Below are positions 1 to 5,404 of a stretch of 5,404 nucleotides of DNA, one piece after another. The notes under the pieces were generated by a model. It made no database searches. It had not been told where the DNA came from and saw only the letters and a program-made list of their open reading frames with translations. Location: NCBI GenBank assembly GCA_900313765.1, contig OMSN01000125.1:1-5404 (forward strand), given 5' to 3'. The DNA comes from an uncultured Eubacteriales bacterium. Its GTDB lineage: Bacteria; Bacillota; Clostridia; Lachnospirales; Lachnospiraceae. Position numbers and translations under genes: made by a program. Position 1 is the stretch's first letter, and each line of letters begins with the position of its first letter.

Positions 1-477
1 AAGGAGAGGATCCGTAAACAGTTCAACATTTCCTCCCCCCGATCCGGATACTTCTTCCATACTTTCTGTTTGGACAGTTTCTTCCAGTCCGGAAGCCAGA
101 TTATCCTCTGCAGCCTCCAGAATGAATGTGTTTTCTGTCACACTATCTGTTTCTGTACTTTCTTCCGTATAATCTACGATACCATCCTCCTGTAAGAATC
201 CTTCATCCTGATCTTCAGATATCAGATTCTCCAGAACAATACTCTCCTCGTTCTCTGTATCTGCTGTCAATACGGTCGGATCTTCTTCCGATACATTTAA
301 GAGTTCGACTGTATTGTCCGTCACACTTTCTTCCAGAATATCTTCTGAAAGTATGACACCTGTTTCTATCTCTGCAGCTGGTACGGACTGTGCCGCAAGA
401 ACAAGTGACACTGCCATTGCCGCTGTAAGGGTTAAAACTCTCCTGGGCTTCATTCTGTTTGTGTGTATTGTGCGCAT
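1..477 (-). CDS. Secreted, highly acidic surface protein, N-terminal part (3' end beyond the window)
   Basis: An open frame of 159 codons runs from an ATG at 477 off the left edge without a stop. The first 35 residues look like a Sec signal peptide: a basic n-region (R2, R8, K10, R12, R13), a hydrophobic core (about residues 14-30, VLTLTAAMAVSLVLAA) and a small-residue cleavage zone (SVPAA, residues 31-35). The following 124 residues contain 27 Glu and 11 Asp and no Lys, Arg or His. They are rich in Ser, Thr and Val, with loosely repeated phrases such as SVTDNT (51-56) and SVTENT (112-117), and then a short SGSGGG linker (144-149). I see no catalytic domain in the visible part. Such acidic low-complexity stretches often lie between the signal peptide and the functional or wall-binding domains of large clostridial surface proteins, so this is probably a linker. 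The start at 477 is preferred because a GA-rich ribosome binding site lies 6 bases upstream; the next Met (codon 9) has none. The function is unknown. Confidence 0.85.
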   Translation of the reverse strand, partial: MRTIHTNRMKPRRVLTLTAAMAVSLVLAAQSVPAAEIETGVILSEDILEESVTDNTVELLNVSEEDPTVLTADTENEESIVLENLISEDQDEGFLQEDGIVDYTEESTETDSVTENTFILEAAEDNLASGLEETVQTESMEEVSGSGGGNVELFTDPLL

Positions 478-483
478 ATTATA

Positions 484-491
484 CCTCTCTC
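484..491 (-). promoter_or_regulatory. Ribosome binding site of the secreted protein gene
   Basis: On the minus strand, GAGAGAGG ends 6 bases before the ATG at 477. A stronger GGAGG core (494-498) lies 16 bases upstream, too far for ideal spacing. This purine run supports choosing the ATG at 477 over the in-frame ATG eight codons later, which follows an AC-rich stretch without any Shine-Dalgarno match. Confidence 0.55.
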
Positions 492-508
492 TCCCTCCGG
501 ACGATCCG

Positions 509-528
509 GGCGCTGTCAACGGCGCTGT
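509..528. repeat. Short tandem direct repeat, GGCGCTGT twice
   Basis: The octamer GGCGCTGT occurs at 509-516 and again at 521-528, a 12-base period with CAAC between the copies. It lies in the leader of the secreted protein gene, next to a 5-bp hairpin CCGGA-CGA-TCCGG (497-509). It could be a binding site for a regulator, but two 8-base copies in one place are weak evidence. Confidence 0.4.
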
Positions 529-538
529 TCATACAAAT

Positions 539-567
539 ATTGTAAAAAAGAGCACAGTCACCTACAA
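539..567 (-). promoter_or_regulatory. Weak candidate promoter of the secreted protein gene
   Basis: On the minus strand, TACAAT (539-544, five of six matches to the -10 consensus) lies 17 bases downstream of TTGTAG (562-567, three of six matches to the -35 consensus). Transcription would begin near 532, giving a leader of about 55 bases. A 13-base inverted repeat, TACAA-ATA-TTGTA (532-544), covers the -10 element and the predicted start, a typical operator position. The poor -35 element makes this tentative. Confidence 0.3.
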
Positions 568-616
568 CACACCTAACCTTTTTCTATCCCCTCTGTCAGG
601 CAAAAAAACAGCGTTA

Positions 617-651
617 CAGAACGATGTGTGCAATGCGCACTCTCCGTTCTG
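617..651 (-). other. Imperfect stem-loop in the noncoding stretch before the secreted protein gene
   Basis: On the minus strand, CAGAACG (651-645) pairs with CGTTCTG (623-617). Inside, GTGC pairs with GCAC (640-637 with 631-628) around a 5-base loop. The 4-by-4 internal loop between the stems gains one G-U and one G-C pair when read as minus-strand RNA, so the fold is better on that strand. A run of seven T (minus strand, 608-602) follows after 8 bases, further than in a standard terminator. It could be a poor terminator, part of a small RNA, or an mRNA leader structure. No known RNA family was recognised. Confidence 0.4.
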
Positions 652-683
652 GTATCTTTTCCATTGCAGAATGATCCCCGGCG

Positions 684-744
684 TGCAGCATTTTCAGGTT
701 CCGAGCCGGCCCAGGCAGAAAGAATTGTGACGGAACATGATGCA
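684..744 (-). other. Long imperfect stem-loop directly after the nifJ terminator
   Basis: The arms TGCATCAT (744-737) and ATGCTGCA (691-684) pair with one mismatch. After a 6-base bulge on one side (697-692), GTTCCG (736-731) pairs perfectly with CGGAAC (703-698). This gives 13 base pairs around a 27-base loop that itself contains GCC/GGC pairing. It begins two bases past the T-run of the nifJ terminator and, with the stem-loop at 617-651, makes most of 617-744 able to fold. No open frame with a ribosome binding site lies here. The role is unknown; chance pairing is possible. Confidence 0.35.
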
Positions 745-746
745 GT

Positions 747-782
747 AAAAAAGGACTGCCGCCCCATATGGGACGGCAGTCC
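747..782 (-). terminator. Intrinsic terminator of nifJ
   Basis: Read on the minus strand, GGACTGCCG (782-774) pairs with CGGCAGTCC (761-753). The stem continues through a U-G wobble (773/762) and CCC/GGG to an ATAT tetraloop, for 13 pairs in all. Six T (752-747) follow immediately. On the plus strand the wobble becomes a C-A mismatch and no T-run follows, so the element is oriented to end nifJ transcription. It lies 66 bases past the nifJ stop codon. Confidence 0.93.
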
Positions 783-830
783 GATTGTTTCTGTGAAGTT
801 TTACTCTATGCTGCGCAGTTGATGTTCACT

Positions 831-846
831 CCCCTGCGCGCAGGAG
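831..846 (-). other. Short hairpin just downstream of the nifJ stop codon
   Basis: A perfect 12-base palindrome, CCTGCGCGCAGG (833-844), extends on the minus strand by one U-G and one C-G pair to a six-pair stem with a CGCG loop, starting two bases after the stop codon. A related 8-base palindrome, CTGCGCAG, lies at 811-818. No T-run follows, so it is not a terminator. It may protect the 3' end of the mRNA, or it may be incidental. Confidence 0.35.
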
Positions 847-848
847 AA

Positions 849-3800
849 TCACTCTTCTGTACCGTAGAGCTTGACCAGCTTGTTGAGGTATGCATAGCGC
901 TCCTCAGCCTCTGCCTTGTTCTTAGCCCACAGCTTAGCCGCACGCTCCGGATTCGCTCTCTTGAGGGAGTTGTAACGGACTTCTCCATCAAGGAACTCTT
1001 CGTATACTCCGGTCGGAGCCTTGGAATCCAGTGTGAACGGATTCTTGCCCTCGGCCTTGAGTGCCGGATTGTAACGGAACAGATGCCAGTAGCCTGCCTC
1101 GACAGCGAGCTGCTCTTCGGTCTGTGCCTTTGCCATGCCCTTCTTGATGCCGTGGTTGATGCACGGTGCGTAGCAGAGCACGATGGACGGTCCGTGATAA
1201 GCTTCTGCTTCTGCAAATGCCTTGATGCACTGGTTGTAGTCTGCACCCATTGCAACCTGAGCGACATAGACATCACCATAGCTCATCATGATGGAAGCCA
1301 TATCCTTCTTGCGGGTTTCCTTACCTGCTGCAGCGAACTGAGCGACTGCACCGGTCGGGGTAGCCTTGGAGGACTGTCCGCCTGTGTTGGAATAAACCTC
1401 GGTATCGAAGACGCAGACGTTGATGTCCTTGCCGGATGCCAGGATGTGATCCACACCGCCGAATCCGATGTCATAGGACCATCCGTCACCACCGAATACC
1501 CACTGGCTCTTCTTGGACAGGTAATCCTTATCCTTCAGAACTGCCTTGGCAGCATCGCTTCCGTCAGCTTCCAGAGCTGCGATCAGTGCTTCCGTAGCCG
1601 GGCCGTTTGCCTTGCCGTCGATGAAGGTGTCGATCCATGCCTGACCTTCTGCAACGACCTTGCCGTCTGCCATCAGAGCTTCGACCTTGGACTTGAGGCT
1701 GTCACGCAGTGCATTCTGTGCAAGCAGCATGCCCATACCAAACTCAGCAGCATCTTCGAACAGGGAGTTGGACCATGCCGGGCCCTGTCCCTTGCTGTTC
1801 ATGGTGTACGGAGTGGACGGTGAGCTGTTGCCCCAGATGGAGGAGCATCCGGTCGCATTTGCGATGTACATTCTGTCGCCGAACAGCTGGGTAACCAGCT
1901 TCGCATACGGAGTCTCTCCGCATCCGCCGCAGGCGCCTGAGAACTCAAGCAGCGGCTGCTTGAACTGAGATCCCTTGACGGTCTCTGCCTTGAACTTGTC
2001 GATGACATCCTGCTTCGGCTCGAGCTTCACTGCATAATCGAATCCTGCCTGCTCTGCTTCGTTCTCTGCAAAGAGCTTCATCTCGAGAGCCTTCGCGCCC
2101 TTCTTGCCCGGGCAGACATTTGCGCAGGAACCGCAGCCCGTGCAGTCGTATGCGGATACGACGATCGCGAACTTGTATTCCTTCATGCCGGTCATCGGCA
2201 GGCAAGCCTGTCCTTCCGGAAGTGCTGCTGCTTCTTCTTCGGTCAGAGCAACCGGACGGATAACAGCATGCGGGCAGACATATGCGCAGCGGTTACACTG
2301 GATACAGTTCTCGGAATTCCATACCGGAACCATAACAGCGATTCCGCGCTTCTCGTAAGCTGCTGCGCCGGACGGAGTCGTGCCATCCACATAATCCTTG
2401 AATGCGGAAACCGGAAGATTGTTGCCTTCCTGAGCACTGACAGCGGTCTGAATGTTGTTGACGAAATCAACGACATCCTGGCGGCCTTCTGTAGCCTTCT
2501 TGAAGTCAAGTCCTTCATCCGCGCAATCCTTCCAGGATTCCGGAACCTTTACTTCATGAACCTGCTTGGCGCCTGCATCGATTGCATCCCAGTTCTTCTT
2601 GACAACATCATCGCCCTTGCGGCCGTAGGTAGCCTTTGCAGCTGCCTTCATGAGGTCGATCGCCTGCTCTTCCGGAATGATGCCGGTGAGCTTGAAGAAT
2701 GCGGACTGAAGGATGGTATTGATACGGGTCGGGCCCATGCCGACTTCGATACCGATCTTAACGCCATCGATGGTGTAGAACTTGATTCCGTGGTTTGCAA
2801 TGAATGCCTTGACCTGTCCCGGAAGCTCTTTCTCAAGCTGCTCATCATCCCATGCGCAGTTCAGAAGGAAAGTACCGCCGTCAACCAGTTCCTGTACCAT
2901 GTTGTACTTGCGCATGTATGCCGGGTTGTGGCATGCTACGAAGTTCGCCTGATGGATCAGATAGGTGGACTTGATCGGCTTCTTACCGAAGCGGAGGTGG
3001 CTCATCGTCACGCCGCCGGACTTCTTGGAGTCATAATCGAAGTAAGCCTGTGCGTACATGTCGGTGTTGTCACCGATGATCTTGATGGAGTTCTTATTTG
3101 CACCGACGGTACCGTCAGCACCAAGACCCCAGAACTTGCAGTTTGTGGTTCCTTCCGGAGTGGTAACCAGAGCCGGTCCGGTCGGAAGAGAGAGGTTCGT
3201 CACGTCATCGACGATACCGATCGTGAACTTCGCCTTCTCAGTGTTCTCGAATACAGCAACGATCTGTGCCGGTGTTGTATCCTTGGAACCAAGGCCATAA
3301 CGTCCGGAGAAGACCGGAGTGGTCTCGAACTTCGTTCCCTTGAATGCTGCGACAGCGTCAAGATACAGCGGCTCGCCGATGGAGCCCGGCTCTTTCGTTC
3401 TGTCGAGGACGGTGATGTACTTCGCTGTCTCCGGAATCGCTTCGACAAATGCCTTCGCGCTGAACGGACGATACAGGCGAACCTTGACAACGCCGACCTT
3501 CTCACCCTTTGCAAGCAGATAATCGATCGTCTCTTCAATGGTATCATTGACAGAGCCCATAGCGATGATTACGCGCTCAGCATCCGGTGCGCCATAGTAG
3601 TTGAACAGCTTATAGTCTGTTCCGATCTTGGCATTGATCTTGTCCATGTTAGCCTGGACGATCGCCGGCATATCATCATAGTACGGGTTGATTGCTTCAC
3701 GAGCCTGGAAGAAGATATCCGGGTTCTGTGCAGAACCTCTCTCAACCGGATGGTTCGGGTTCAGAGCCTGATCTCTCCATGCCTGCAGAGCATCGAAATC

Positions 3801-4385
3801 ATACATCTCCTTGAGATCTTCGAAGTCCCACTGCTCGATCTTCTGGATCTCATGGGAAGTACGGAAACCATCGAAGAAGTTAATGAACGGAAGACGGCCC
3901 TGGATTGCGGAAAGGTGTGCGACCGGAGTCAGGTCCATGACCTCCTGTACGCTCGATTCGCAGAGCATGCAGGCACCGGTCTGACGACATGCGTAGACAT
4001 CGGAATGGTCACCGAAGATCGACAGAGCGTGGGATGCAAGAGCACGTGCGGATACGTCGAATACGCCCGGAAGTCTCTCGCCTGCGCACTTGTAGAGGTT
4101 CGGGATCATCAGCAGAAGTCCCTGTGAAGCTGTGTAGGTTGTAGTAAGAGCGCCTGCTGCCAGAGAACCGTGAACAGCACCTGCGGCACCTGCCTCAGAC
4201 TGCATCTCAGTGATCTGGACGGTCTGGCCAAAGATGTTCTTCATTCCCTGGGTTGCCCATTCGTCAGTATGCTCCGGCATAACGGACGACGGGGTAATCG
4301 GGTACATAGCAGCGACATCGGTAAATGCATACGAAGCAAATGCCGCAGCCTGATTACCATCCATGGTCTTCATTTGTCTTGCCAT
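849..4385 (-). CDS. nifJ: Pyruvate:ferredoxin (flavodoxin) oxidoreductase, complete
   Basis: This 1178-residue cytoplasmic enzyme converts pyruvate, CoA and oxidised ferredoxin to acetyl-CoA, CO2 and reduced ferredoxin, the main pyruvate-oxidising step of fermenting anaerobes; homologues are dimers. The single chain holds all expected domains in order: the N-terminal pyrimidine-binding domain (about 1-250, YPITPSS at 28-34, catalytic-type E64, R114), domain II (about 260-410), the gamma-type domain (about 415-630), the EKR linker (EKR at 678-680), a two-cluster ferredoxin domain, and the C-terminal thiamine diphosphate domain (GDGWSYDIGFGG at 966-977, N1000). Cysteines for two [4Fe-4S] clusters are 694, 697, 700, 704 and 748, 751, 754, 758; those for the proximal cluster are 819, 822, 847 and 1075. 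All are present. The chain stops near the end of the thiamine domain and lacks the roughly 60-residue C-terminal extension that shields the Desulfovibrio africanus enzyme from oxygen. The start is set by AAGGAGG 8 bases upstream. It has its own candidate promoter and terminator, so it is probably monocistronic. Confidence 0.98.
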   Translation of the reverse strand: MARQMKTMDGNQAAAFASYAFTDVAAMYPITPSSVMPEHTDEWATQGMKNIFGQTVQITEMQSEAGAAGAVHGSLAAGALTTTYTASQGLLLMIPNLYKCAGERLPGVFDVSARALASHALSIFGDHSDVYACRQTGACMLCESSVQEVMDLTPVAHLSAIQGRLPFINFFDGFRTSHEIQKIEQWDFEDLKEMYDFDALQAWRDQALNPNHPVERGSAQNPDIFFQAREAINPYYDDMPAIVQANMDKINAKIGTDYKLFNYYGAPDAERVIIAMGSVNDTIEETIDYLLAKGEKVGVVKVRLYRPFSAKAFVEAIPETAKYITVLDRTKEPGSIGEPLYLDAVAAFKGTKFETTPVFSGRYGLGSKDTTPAQIVAVFENTEKAKFTIGIVDDVTNLSLPTGPALVTTPEGTTNCKFWGLGADGTVGANKNSIKIIGDNTDMYAQAYFDYDSKKSGGVTMSHLRFGKKPIKSTYLIHQANFVACHNPAYMRKYNMVQELVDGGTFLLNCAWDDEQLEKELPGQVKAFIANHGIKFYTIDGVKIGIEVGMGPTRINTILQSAFFKLTGIIPEEQAIDLMKAAAKATYGRKGDDVVKKNWDAIDAGAKQVHEVKVPESWKDCADEGLDFKKATEGRQDVVDFVNNIQTAVSAQEGNNLPVSAFKDYVDGTTPSGAAAYEKRGIAVMVPVWNSENCIQCNRCAYVCPHAVIRPVALTEEEAAALPEGQACLPMTGMKEYKFAIVVSAYDCTGCGSCANVCPGKKGAKALEMKLFAENEAEQAGFDYAVKLEPKQDVIDKFKAETVKGSQFKQPLLEFSGACGGCGETPYAKLVTQLFGDRMYIANATGCSSIWGNSSPSTPYTMNSKGQGPAWSNSLFEDAAEFGMGMLLAQNALRDSLKSKVEALMADGKVVAEGQAWIDTFIDGKANGPATEALIAALEADGSDAAKAVLKDKDYLSKKSQWVFGGDGWSYDIGFGGVDHILASGKDINVCVFDTEVYSNTGGQSSKATPTGAVAQFAAAGKETRKKDMASIMMSYGDVYVAQVAMGADYNQCIKAFAEAEAYHGPSIVLCYAPCINHGIKKGMAKAQTEEQLAVEAGYWHLFRYNPALKAEGKNPFTLDSKAPTGVYEEFLDGEVRYNSLKRANPERAAKLWAKNKAEAEERYAYLNKLVKLYGTEE

Positions 4386-4393
4386 TTTGTAAT

Positions 4394-4400
4394 CCTCCTT
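4394..4400 (-). promoter_or_regulatory. Ribosome binding site of nifJ
   Basis: On the minus strand, AAGGAGG matches the anti-Shine-Dalgarno sequence almost completely and ends 8 bases before the ATG at 4385. This fixes the start and suggests strong translation, as expected for an abundant central enzyme. Confidence 0.9.
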
Positions 4401-4413
4401 CTTGGATCATTTA

Positions 4414-4428
4414 GTGTTTCTCAAACAC
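4414..4428 (-). other. Small hairpin in the nifJ leader
   Basis: GTGTTT (minus strand, 4428-4423) pairs with AAACAC (4419-4414) around a 3-base loop, 13 bases upstream of the Shine-Dalgarno sequence. The same GTGTTT can instead pair with GAGCGCGC (4473-4466) across the upstream terminator hairpin, so the two folds exclude each other. A regulatory effect is only inferred. Confidence 0.4.
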
Positions 4429-4430
4429 GC

Positions 4431-4459
4431 AAAAAAGGCAGCTGACAGCCGCTGCCTTT
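4431..4459 (-). terminator. Intrinsic terminator between the ABC-F gene and nifJ, inside the predicted nifJ leader
   Basis: On the minus strand, AAAGGCAGC (4459-4451) pairs perfectly with GCTGCCTTT (4442-4434) around an 8-base loop, and the T-run reaches six (4436-4431). On the plus strand only three T follow the stem, so it mainly serves minus-strand transcription. It can end the ABC-F transcript. However, the best nifJ promoter lies upstream of it, so nifJ transcripts would also have to pass through it, which raises the possibility of attenuation. Confidence 0.85.
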
Positions 4460-4483
4460 CGTATTGCGCGCTCAACCATAGAC

Positions 4484-4512
4484 ATATTAACATACTTAAA
4501 CATGAAAGTCTA
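4484..4512 (-). promoter_or_regulatory. Candidate nifJ promoter with extended -10 element
   Basis: On the minus strand, the -35-like TAGACT (4512-4507, four of six) is followed after exactly 17 bases by the -10-like TAATAT (4489-4484, four of six). The -10 is preceded by TATGT, a perfect match to the TRTGn extended -10 motif common in Gram-positive bacteria. The start of transcription would lie near 4477, leaving a leader of about 92 bases that begins just before the 4431-4459 hairpin. No comparable promoter fits in the 45 bases between that hairpin and the start codon. Confidence 0.55.
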
Positions 4513-4548
4513 TTTTGCGAAACAGATTTTAAGCACGATTTCGAAAAA

Positions 4549-5404
4549 TTATTCTTCTGTTGAAAAATCTTCCTCATCTGTAACCAGCGATGTGTAGACG
4601 GTTCTCTTTCTCGCCATCTCATCGCTTGCCAGATACTCGTCATAAGTCGTGATCTTATCGATCATCTTGCCGTTCGGAAGGATCTCCATGATCCGGTTCG
4701 CCGTAGTCTGTACGATCTGATGGTCGCGGGACGAGAACAGAAGCACGGACGGGAACTTGATCATGCCGTTGTTCAGCGCGGTGATGGATTCCATGTCCAG
4801 ATGGTTCGTAGGTTCGTCAAAGATCAGCACATTTGCCCCGGAGATCATCATCTTGGAGAACAGACATCTGACCTTCTCTCCTCCCGACAGGACTCTGACA
4901 TATTTGTCGCCGTCCTCGCCTGCAAACAGCATACGGCCCAGGAAGCCTCTGACATAAGTCTGGTCCTTGATCTCGGAATACTGGGTCAGCCACTGGGCGA
5001 TGGTCAGATCATTGTCGAATTCTTCCGTATAATCCTTGGGGAAATAAGCCCTGGTAGTCGTGACGCCCCACTTGAAAGTTCCTTCATCCGGCTCTTCCAG
5101 CCCCATCAGGATTCGGAAGAACATCGTCTTGGCGATCTCATTTCCGCCGACAAAGGCGACCTTGTCATCATGTCCCAGGGTAAATGAGATATCGTCCAGA
5201 AGTTTCACGCCGTTCACGGTCTTGGAGATGTTGTGGACCTCCAGGACTTCGTTTCCGATCTCACGGTCGGGGCGGAAATCAATGTAGGGATACTTCCTGC
5301 TGGAGGGACGGATGTCATCCAGCTGGATCTTCTCCAGTGCTCTCTTGCGGCTCGTCGCCTGCTTGGACTTGGAAGCGTTGGCGGAGAATCTCTGGATGAA
5401 TTCC
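4549..5404 (-). CDS. ABC-F family ATPase, YbiT-like, C-terminal part (5' end beyond the window)
   Basis: The frame enters at the right edge and ends at TAA (4551-4549), giving 284 residues, about half of a usual 530-540-residue ABC-F protein. These are soluble twin-ATPase proteins that act on ribosomes as translation factors or antibiotic-protection proteins, not membrane transporters. The first 30 residues (FIQRFSANASKSKQATSRK) are the end of the inter-domain linker and closely resemble E. coli YbiT as I recall it. The second ATPase domain follows: a P-loop-like GGNEIAKT (86-93), signature LSGGEKVR (172-179) and Walker B with VLIFDEPTNHLDMES (192-206). The D-loop follows the form usual in ABC-F proteins. 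Two positions differ from the consensus: Ala for the last Gly of the P-loop, and Arg226 where the switch histidine usually sits (SSRDH, 224-228). The tail is acidic (DEEDFSTEE). I assign the YbiT-like subgroup with moderate confidence. Nothing visible marks it as a resistance gene. An intrinsic terminator follows about 90 bases after the stop. Confidence 0.93.
   Translation of the reverse strand, partial: EFIQRFSANASKSKQATSRKRALEKIQLDDIRPSSRKYPYIDFRPDREIGNEVLEVHNISKTVNGVKLLDDISFTLGHDDKVAFVGGNEIAKTMFFRILMGLEEPDEGTFKWGVTTTRAYFPKDYTEEFDNDLTIAQWLTQYSEIKDQTYVRGFLGRMLFAGEDGDKYVRVLSGGEKVRCLFSKMMISGANVLIFDEPTNHLDMESITALNNGMIKFPSVLLFSSRDHQIVQTTANRIMEILPNGKMIDKITTYDEYLASDEMARKRTVYTSLVTDEEDFSTEE

Noticed and set aside
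478..519. A perfect TTGACA (519-514) and a perfect TATAAT (483-478) on the minus strand in front of the secreted protein gene.
   Set aside because: They are 30 bases apart, far beyond the usual 16-18, and TATAAT touches the ATG, so transcription would start inside the coding sequence. Neither box has a good partner at correct spacing.
126..730. Plus-strand open frames at 126-356 and 314-730.
   Set aside because: They are antisense to the secreted protein gene, whose minus-strand frame has a signal peptide, a ribosome binding site and coherent composition. The plus frames have none of these.
573..767. A 64-codon minus-strand frame between nifJ and the secreted protein gene.
   Set aside because: Its ATG lies inside the nifJ terminator hairpin, no ribosome binding site precedes it, and the translation is low-complexity and resembles no protein I know.
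2268..4127. A 619-codon open frame on the plus strand, antisense to nifJ, and a second one at 768-1823 (351 codons).
   Set aside because: Both are aligned codon for codon with nifJ. In that phase, antisense stops need the sense codons TTA, CTA or TCA, which nifJ largely avoids, so long antisense frames arise from codon bias. I saw no ribosome binding site or recognisable domain in them, and the nifJ protein on the other strand is unmistakable.
4484..4503. Possible site for the redox regulator Rex over the nifJ promoter (ATGTTAA and TTTAA elements).
   Set aside because: Only one half resembles the TTGTTAA half-site and the facing half at the required spacing is absent. AT-rich promoter sequence explains it.
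4549..5217. Reading the ABC-F frame as a complete 222-residue protein starting at the GTG at 5217.
   Set aside because: The same frame continues upstream to the window edge with a clear ABC-F linker sequence, and no ribosome binding site precedes 5217, so the GTG encodes an internal valine.

Overview
All three genes in this window lie on the minus strand, so they read from right to left: the C-terminal half of an ABC-F ATPase (cut by the right edge), a complete pyruvate:ferredoxin oxidoreductase gene (nifJ), and the N-terminal part of a secreted, extremely acidic protein (cut by the left edge). The sequence suggests an anaerobic, fermentative Gram-positive of the Clostridia, probably Lachnospiraceae. 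The reasons are the single-chain PFOR, the purine-rich ribosome binding sites, a Gram-positive extended -10 promoter, strong intrinsic terminators, base composition near half GC, and a Clostridia-like signal peptide followed by a Ser/Thr/Glu/Asp-rich stretch. The family placement is inferred from sequence style and was not checked by search.

Layout from right to left. 5404-4549: C-terminal part of a YbiT-like ABC-F protein, with part of the inter-domain linker and the whole second ATPase domain. 4548-4386: intergenic region with a good candidate promoter for nifJ (4484-4512), a strong intrinsic-terminator hairpin downstream of that promoter (4431-4459), a second small hairpin, and a near-perfect ribosome binding site. 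4385-849: nifJ. 848-747: a short hairpin just past the stop codon, then a textbook terminator (747-782). 746-478: a noncoding stretch with two further fold-back structures, a weak promoter candidate, a short direct repeat and a small palindrome. 477-1: start of the secreted protein gene.

NifJ is the central catabolic enzyme here: it oxidises pyruvate to acetyl-CoA and CO2 and loads electrons onto ferredoxin. The ABC-F protein would act on ribosomes and the third protein would act outside the membrane, so the three genes look like independent neighbours separated by terminators rather than one pathway operon.

I found no mobile element, CRISPR array, tRNA, rRNA or clearly new multi-gene system. 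The points most worth a second look are the position of the terminator inside the predicted nifJ leader, the fold-back structures between nifJ and the secreted protein gene, the basic-residue-free acidic segment of the secreted protein, and the altered Walker A and switch-histidine positions in the second ATPase domain of the ABC-F protein.
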